From JAHBVH01 sp034437715 (lineage in GTDB: Bacteria > Chloroflexota > Anaerolineae > Caldilineales > Caldilineaceae): a stretch of DNA of 9,783 bases. The stretch's first letter is position 1. Each line of letters starts with the position of its first letter. The notes under the pieces are model-generated. The model searched no databases, was not told the origin of the DNA, and saw only the letters and a program-made list of their open reading frames with translations. The translations under genes and the position numbers were made by a program. The stretch lies in NCBI GenBank assembly GCA_034437715.1, contig DAOTTR010000872.1, forward strand, positions 1 to 9,783. The letters run 5' to 3'. This document shows, piece by piece, positions 5,965 to 9,783 of the stretch.

Positions 5965-6876
5965 TCAACCTTTGATGCCCCCAACGGTGATGCCTTGTAC
6001 AAAGTAGCGTTGGAAAGCGAAGAAGACAATCACCTGGGTGATCGCCATGTAGGTGCCGGCAGCCATCATTGCACCATAGTTGACCCGCAGCTCGCGGTTG
6101 GCCAGCAGTGCAAAGCCCACCGTCAGCGGCATCATTTCCGAGGAATTGATCACGATCAAGGGCCAGAAGAAGGCATTCCACTGGCCCATAAAGACAAATA
6201 TCCCCAGCACGGCCAGCCCTGGCTTGGACAAGGGAAGGATAATATTCTTAAAGACCCCCAACTCTGAACACCCATCGATTGTGGCCGCTTCGATCAGCTC
6301 GGTCGGCAAGGTCTGAATGAACTGGCGCATGAGGAAGACACCGAACGGGGCCGAGAGTCCCGGCGCAATGAGGCCGAGATAGCTGTTCACCAGCCCGAAC
6401 TTGGTCATCAGTGTAAAGAGCGGGATGATCAGCGCAAAGCCGGGGATCATCATCGAACTCACATAGATCCAGAAGATCAACTCGCGTCCAGGAAAACTCT
6501 TTTTGGCAAAGCCGTAGCCGGCCATGGTGGCAAAGAGCAACTGAAAGGCTGTGACCGACAGCGCCATCGCCAGACTGTTGAAGGTCCAGCGCGCCACGGG
6601 TGAATTGGCGAAGGCTTCCCGAAAGTTGTTCAGCGATACGCTCGTCGGAATCCACTCCGGGGGCAGGCTCATGACCACGGTCGGTGGTTTCAACGCGGTC
6701 GTCACCATCCAATAGAGCGGAAAAAGGCTCACCACCGCCCACCCGATGAGGATGATATAGGAGAAAAGCATAAAGATACGTTCAGATGGCGTAGCCTCGC
6801 GCCAGCCGCGATGAGCACGGGCAAGCATGGTTTGGGACCGAACCGGCAGTGGCGCTAAGACAATAGTGCTAGACAC
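5965..6876 (-). CDS. MalG-like ABC permease (CUT1 family)
   Basis: The 303-residue product is the second membrane subunit of a carbohydrate-type (CUT1) ABC importer. Seen: a hydrophilic N-terminal tail of about 33 residues, a first membrane segment at about 34-56, the typical segment after TALKP with N-F at 84-85, further segments near 98-122, 132-153 and 165-185, the EAA loop that contacts the ATPase (EAATIDGCSELGVFKNIILP, 196-215), and a C-terminal FQRYFVQGITVGGIKG ending typical of MalG-type proteins. The GTG start at 6876 is supported by GAAAGGT at 6889-6883, 6 bases upstream. The family transports mono- and oligosaccharides, glycerol phosphate and some non-sugar solutes. The substrate is set mainly by the binding protein, so it cannot be named here. 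The MalF-like partner lies 255 bases upstream, an unusually long gap for such a pair. Confidence 0.92.
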   Translation of the reverse strand: MSSTIVLAPLPVRSQTMLARAHRGWREATPSERIFMLFSYIILIGWAVVSLFPLYWMVTTALKPPTVVMSLPPEWIPTSVSLNNFREAFANSPVARWTFNSLAMALSVTAFQLLFATMAGYGFAKKSFPGRELIFWIYVSSMMIPGFALIIPLFTLMTKFGLVNSYLGLIAPGLSAPFGVFLMRQFIQTLPTELIEAATIDGCSELGVFKNIILPLSKPGLAVLGIFVFMGQWNAFFWPLIVINSSEMMPLTVGFALLANRELRVNYGAMMAAGTYMAITQVIVFFAFQRYFVQGITVGGIKG

Positions 6877-6882
6877 TGGATT

Positions 6883-6889
6883 ACCTTTC
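6883..6889 (-). promoter_or_regulatory. Shine-Dalgarno for the MalG-like GTG start
   Basis: GAAAGGT on the minus strand lies 6 bases before the GTG at 6876-6874. It supports the GTG over internal methionines at residues 17 and 36. Confidence 0.65.
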
Positions 6890-6950
6890 TAATCATAATT
6901 CACCGTTCTTTTTTCTCTACCCTTTACCTATAAAGTAGACAGTAGAGGAG

Positions 6951-7016
6951 GCGTGCCGGGGACGGCCCAAACACACGCCGTAGTACCGCTATGCTGCTGG
7001 GCCGTCCCCGGCACGC
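6951..7016. repeat. 19-bp perfect GC-rich inverted repeat between the two permease genes
   Basis: GCGTGCCGGGGACGGCCCA at 6951-6969 is perfectly complementary to 6998-7016, with a 28-base loop. It lies in the 255-base gap between the MalF-like and MalG-like genes, where such gene pairs are normally a few bases apart. No T-tract follows on either strand. It could be a REP/MITE-like repeat unit of the genome, or a structure that separates and stabilises the two parts of the message. Confidence 0.75.
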
Positions 7017-7062
7017 TACTCATCTCCGGTACACAAAGTGCGTTGAAATACACTCGTGCAAT

Positions 7063-7108
7063 AACCTGTTGAAACAGGTTTTGTATACCAGAGGGTGAAT
7101 TCATTCAC
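7063..7108. repeat. Two small hairpins after the MalF-like gene
   Basis: AACCTGT at 7063-7069 pairs with ACAGGTT at 7074-7080 (4-base loop). GTGAAT at 7095-7100 pairs with ATTCAC at 7103-7108. Both lie between the MalF-like stop and the large inverted repeat at 6951-7016. No T-run follows on the minus strand. The rest of this gap shows nothing gene-like. Confidence 0.4.
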
Positions 7109-7131
7109 GCTACGGTGCGTAACATGAGGAG

Positions 7132-8019
7132 CTAATACTCGACATTGGAGCGCAGGAGGCGAAACTGGGCGACGGCAAGTGTGATCGTTATGCAGAGCAG
7201 GAGCACTGCCACAGCAGAGGCTCGCCCAAAGTCAAAGCGGATGAAGCCATATTCATAAATCGAAAAGACCAAGTTGGTCGTCGCATAGTTGGGCCCGCCG
7301 CGCGTCATCACAAAGATTTCGGTAAAGATCTGTAGCGAGGCAATCGTGCCCAGGATCGAGACATAGGTGAGGGCCGGTTTCAACAGCGGCACGGTAATCG
7401 ACACCACCTGGCGCAGAATCGACGCCCCTTCGATTGCTGCCGCCTCGTATAACTCCTTGGGAATGCCTCCCATGGACGCCGTCAGCAAAATGATGGAACC
7501 GCCCCAGTGCGAGGCGTGGTACATAATGACAATGCTCATCAAGCTAAAGGTGGGATCCGCCAGCCACAGCACTGAATCCAGGCCAACGTTGCCGAGCAGA
7601 TGATTTAGCAAGCCGAACGCGGGGTCATAGAGATAGAGCCACACCATGCTGATCACCACGCCAGAGGTCACCACTGGCAGATAAAAGGCCGATTTGAAAA
7701 AAGTCTGCATGGGAACGGGCAGACGGAAGATCAGCGCGGCCATGGTCAGCGAGAGGAAGACACCTAGCGGCACAATGAGCAGCGCATACAGAAAGGTATT
7801 GAATAGAATCGTAAAAAAGGCTGTTTCATCCAGCAAGCGCGCATAATTCTGGAGGCCGACCCATTCGCGTCCGGTCAGCCGCAGGCGCTGAAAGCTCAAA
7901 ACGATAGAGTCGATCATCGGGTAGAAGGAAAAGATGAGAAACGTCAGCAGGCTGGGCAGCACAAAGAAGTAGCCCCACAATGCACTTTTGGTTTGCCTGC
8001 CAAGCAATTGTCGCGCCAT
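7132..8019 (-). CDS. MalF-like ABC permease (CUT1 family)
   Basis: The 295-residue product is the first membrane subunit of a CUT1-type ABC importer. Seen: a short basic N-terminus, six membrane segments at about 14-36, 68-98, 107-131, 158-179, 215-237 and 266-285, the signature LPSLLTFLIFSFYPMIDSI in segment 1, NYARLL at 58-63, and the EAA loop (EAAAIEGASILRQVVSITVP, 192-211), which docks to the ATPase. The MTRGGP motif follows at 238-243. The ATG at 8019 is chosen because GGAG lies 5 bases upstream and family members begin at this point. An upstream extension to 8172 would translate the intergenic hairpin and is rejected. It lacks the large periplasmic loop of enteric MalF, as most members outside enterobacteria do. 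It should pair with the MalG-like protein and the binding protein on either side. No ATPase gene is present. Confidence 0.92.
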   Translation of the reverse strand: MARQLLGRQTKSALWGYFFVLPSLLTFLIFSFYPMIDSIVLSFQRLRLTGREWVGLQNYARLLDETAFFTILFNTFLYALLIVPLGVFLSLTMAALIFRLPVPMQTFFKSAFYLPVVTSGVVISMVWLYLYDPAFGLLNHLLGNVGLDSVLWLADPTFSLMSIVIMYHASHWGGSIILLTASMGGIPKELYEAAAIEGASILRQVVSITVPLLKPALTYVSILGTIASLQIFTEIFVMTRGGPNYATTNLVFSIYEYGFIRFDFGRASAVAVLLLCITITLAVAQFRLLRSNVEY

Positions 8020-8024
8020 AGTTG

Positions 8025-8028
8025 CTCC
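8025..8028 (-). promoter_or_regulatory. Shine-Dalgarno for the MalF-like start
   Basis: GGAG on the minus strand, 5 bases before the ATG at 8019-8017. It decides for this start over an in-frame ATG at 8172. Confidence 0.6.
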
Positions 8029-8142
8029 GAATGATGCGTAAGGGGGAGATTGGTTTTCTACCAGGGGAATACTCGTTCCGATGCTCGGCGGCAGAATGCA
8101 GCTTGGGCGCTCTGCGCCGCTGGAGACGCAACGCGGCCAAGC

Positions 8143-8171
8143 TGCGTCCCCACGTTGCGCGTGGGGACGCA
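8143..8171. repeat. Hairpin between binding-protein and MalF-like genes
   Basis: TGCGTCCCCACG at 8143-8154 and its complement at 8160-8171 form a perfect 12-bp stem with a TTGCG loop, starting 9 bases after the binding-protein stop. An alternative pairing exists: CGCAACG at 8127-8133 with CGTTGCG at 8153-8159, which uses the same loop and stem bases. No T-tract follows in the direction of transcription. In E. coli a stem-loop (REP) in the equivalent malE-malF gap keeps the binding-protein message more abundant than the permease message. A similar role is inferred here. Confidence 0.7.
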
Positions 8172-8180
8172 CAAAAAGCT

Positions 8181-9548
8181 TTAGCCGGCTATCGCTTCTT
8201 GGATCAATTTATTGCCTTCGACGGCAAACTCATCGAGCGCCTGTTGGGGTGTCAACTGGCCGCTGAAGGCTGCTTCCAGCATACGCGGTGCGAGCGAGAA
8301 GGTGATGGCGGCGGCACTGGCACGCCGGCCAAAAGTCGCCATCATATCGGTAAAGCGCAGACCGACTTTCATGTTCTCATCTTCAATCTCGCCCCACAGC
8401 GACTGGAGAGCTGGTGGCATACCAAATTCATCCAATGACAGCTTGAGCGATTCTGGTCTGACCAGGAATTGGGTCCAACGGTGCGCGGCGGCAGTGCGGT
8501 CGGCATCCTTCTGTTGGAAGACGTAGTGACCATGAATGTTGGTCATGACAATCGGCTCTTGGCCTGGCACATTGGGCGGCGGCGCCCAGAACCAATTGAC
8601 ATCTGGGCGGTCAACAAACTCTGGTGGCGTCTTGCCCGACCCCTGCGATGGGAAGGTGGCAGCCTTGCCCTCGGTGAAAAGTTGTCCGGCTTCTTGCGCT
8701 TTGCGAATGGCGGTACCGGGCACAGCAACCTTGTGGACATTTTCCAGATCGATCAGCCACTGCAAGCCCGCCACGCCCTCTGGACTGTTGAGAATTACCT
8801 CGGTCTCGTCCTCATTGAAGAGGCGTGCGCCGAAACCGAACATAAATTGCGTAATCTGGTAGTGAATGTCGGTACATAAAACTGTACCATAAATATCGGT
8901 CGAAGTATTGGCCTTGGCTGCTTCAAGAAACTCATCCATTAACCAGCGGCGCGTCTCGCCCGATGGCAACAGGTCGCCGACGCCGTTTCGCTCCCACATG
9001 CCGCCGTTGATCGCAATGCCACCGCCAAAGGAAAGCCGCCAAGGCCAAAGGTATTGATGATCATCAAAACTCGCCTCGGCTGCGACCGCTTGGTGGAGAT
9101 CAGCTTTCATCTCCTCGGACATATAGTCGTCGATCGGCGAGAGGGCGCCGAGTGGAATATATTTGGCCGCTTCTGAAACAGGCCCCTGGACTACATCGGG
9201 CGGGGTGCCAGCCACCAGTGAGGCGTCGAGCTTGGCAAACCAGCTTTGATCATGGGGCAAATACTCGAGCTGCACCTCGGTTTCTGGTTCGAGCTCGTTA
9301 AACTGCTCCACATTCAAGGCGAAGTAATTAATGACATTCTCTGTCTTATCGGCGGGGACACTTTTCAGCGTTGTCCGATCGAGTGGTAATAGGGAATAGG
9401 CCCAATGCACCACCGTGGTGGTGGCGGCGGCGGGGGCGGCGGAGCCTTGGTTGGTAGCAACCGGCACTGCACAAGCCGCCAGCGTCGATGCACTGACAAC
9501 GGCTGACAACGCAAGAAACTGTCGACGACTGAATCTGTTCATAGCCAT
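8181..9548 (-). CDS. CUT1-type ABC solute-binding lipoprotein with Tat-like signal
   Basis: The 455-residue product resembles extracellular solute-binding proteins of family 1 (MalE/UgpB class), which capture the solute outside the membrane and pass it to the permeases. Seen: a twin-arginine signal FSRRQFLALSAV (6-17), a lipobox STLAAC with Cys26 as the lipid-modified residue, an Ala/Thr linker, then the binding fold (SWFAKLDASLVAGTPPDVVQG and GLQWLIDLEN are recognisable family blocks; FPSQGSGKTPP is the usual late position where maltose-type proteins vary). The Tat signal suggests export in folded form. Two starts are possible, ATG at 9548 or ATG at 9542, and neither has a strong Shine-Dalgarno; both keep the signal intact. 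It is the first gene of the cluster. The sequence alone does not give the ligand. Downstream enzymes argue for an amide- or amino-acid-containing solute as much as for a sugar. Confidence 0.92.
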   Translation of the reverse strand: MAMNRFSRRQFLALSAVVSASTLAACAVPVATNQGSAAPAAATTTVVHWAYSLLPLDRTTLKSVPADKTENVINYFALNVEQFNELEPETEVQLEYLPHDQSWFAKLDASLVAGTPPDVVQGPVSEAAKYIPLGALSPIDDYMSEEMKADLHQAVAAEASFDDHQYLWPWRLSFGGGIAINGGMWERNGVGDLLPSGETRRWLMDEFLEAAKANTSTDIYGTVLCTDIHYQITQFMFGFGARLFNEDETEVILNSPEGVAGLQWLIDLENVHKVAVPGTAIRKAQEAGQLFTEGKAATFPSQGSGKTPPEFVDRPDVNWFWAPPPNVPGQEPIVMTNIHGHYVFQQKDADRTAAAHRWTQFLVRPESLKLSLDEFGMPPALQSLWGEIEDENMKVGLRFTDMMATFGRRASAAAITFSLAPRMLEAAFSGQLTPQQALDEFAVEGNKLIQEAIAG

Positions 9549-9575
9549 ATTTCTCTGCTACTTTCTAAGTGATCC

Positions 9576-9607
9576 AAAGTACACCACTTTTGAAATTCTC
9601 GTTTCAA
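9576..9607. promoter_or_regulatory. Candidate operator: two overlapping palindromes before the cluster
   Basis: AAAGT-N5-ACTTT occupies 9576-9590 and TTGAAA-N6-TTTCAA occupies 9590-9607, about 30-60 bases upstream of the first gene of the minus-strand cluster. Such dyads at this distance are typical of repressor operators. On the minus strand TTGAAA (9607-9602) could also act as a -35 element, but no good -10 follows at the right spacing. The regulator is not encoded in the window. Confidence 0.35.
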
Positions 9608-9653
9608 CTAGCGCTGCCCAAAGTTAGGTCTTACGCGCTATCCACGAGCGATT

Positions 9654-9696
9654 ACACCCGATAAAGCCATTTCCGGGTGTCCCCATCTGGGGAAAC
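9654..9696. promoter_or_regulatory. Palindrome cluster in the far upstream region
   Basis: ACACCCG (9654-9660) pairs with CGGGTGT (9674-9680), and immediately next to it TCCCCA-TC-TGGGGA (9680-9693) is a perfect dyad. TGGGGAAAC at 9688-9696 also recurs as its complement at 9767-9775. These may be regulator sites for the cluster or the 3' hairpin of a gene beyond the window. Apart from these, 9608-9783 holds no gene that I can support. Confidence 0.35.
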
Positions 9697-9783
9697 AATA
9701 CCGCTGTTTGCACGCCCTTATTGAGTTACCCTCACCGCCCCTACCGTGGCCTCACGCGATCGCACGGTTTCCCCACGCACTGG

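Noticed and set aside
4188..8171. Calling the three intergenic hairpins intrinsic terminators
   Set aside because: None is followed by a T-tract in either direction, unlike the hairpin at 695-735.
8020..8172. MalF-like start at 8172
   Set aside because: It would translate the intergenic hairpin into low-complexity sequence; the ATG at 8019 has a Shine-Dalgarno and fits the family N-terminus.
1..9783. tRNA, rRNA or CRISPR arrays
   Set aside because: No cloverleaf with a T-loop GGTTCGA-type motif, no rRNA-like sequence and no regularly spaced direct repeats were seen on reading either strand.

Overview
The window looks like an accessory transport and catabolism region of a free-living bacterium, most likely a member of the Chloroflexota (Anaerolineae/Caldilineales type). 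This is an inference from style only: moderately GC-rich coding sequence, Ala/Pro/Ser-rich lipoprotein linkers of the 'ACAVP.A' kind, a twin-arginine solute-binding lipoprotein, and several GTG starts. No rRNA, tRNA, CRISPR array or phylogenetic marker gene is present to confirm it.

Layout, left to right. (1) 1-681, + strand: the 3' part of a multi-pass membrane protein of the TspO/MBR-related, tryptophan-rich kind, cut by the window edge. It ends in a strong intrinsic terminator (695-735) shared with a convergent gene. (2) 734-~2504, - strand: the remains of a BMP/NupN-type ABC importer. A permease without its 5' end and its last third or so is joined, out of frame, to a BMP-family solute-binding lipoprotein without the start of its signal peptide. 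(3) 2505-2987: a non-coding mobile-element-like block with 82-bp compound inverted ends, each able to fold into a hairpin, lying between the permease remnant and the next gene. (4) 2995-9548, - strand: a five-gene cluster, transcribed right to left: a CUT1-type solute-binding lipoprotein, a MalF-like permease, a MalG-like permease, an Ntn hydrolase of the gamma-glutamyltransferase (GGT) superfamily, and a class V PLP-dependent enzyme. (5) 9549-9783: an upstream region with several palindromes, probably the control region of this cluster.

How the cluster may work: the lipoprotein captures a solute and the permease pair imports it. No ATPase is encoded here, so a shared MsmK/UgpC-like ATPase elsewhere would have to power it. 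The cytoplasmic Ntn hydrolase (no signal peptide) would cleave an amide or acyl bond, and the PLP enzyme would act on the amino acid or amine released. Both enzymes look diverged from their name-giving families. In a manual alignment the GGT homologue keeps the catalytic Thr but has lost nearly all residues that bind a gamma-glutamyl group. The PLP enzyme keeps the Schiff-base Lys and a carboxylate-binding Arg but lacks the cysteine loop of cysteine desulfurases. The cluster is therefore best read as an uncharacterised uptake-and-cleavage pathway for an unknown substrate, not as 'sugar transport plus glutathione metabolism'. Three of its four gene boundaries carry a long perfect or near-perfect hairpin without a T-tract, suggesting mRNA processing or stabilisation between genes.
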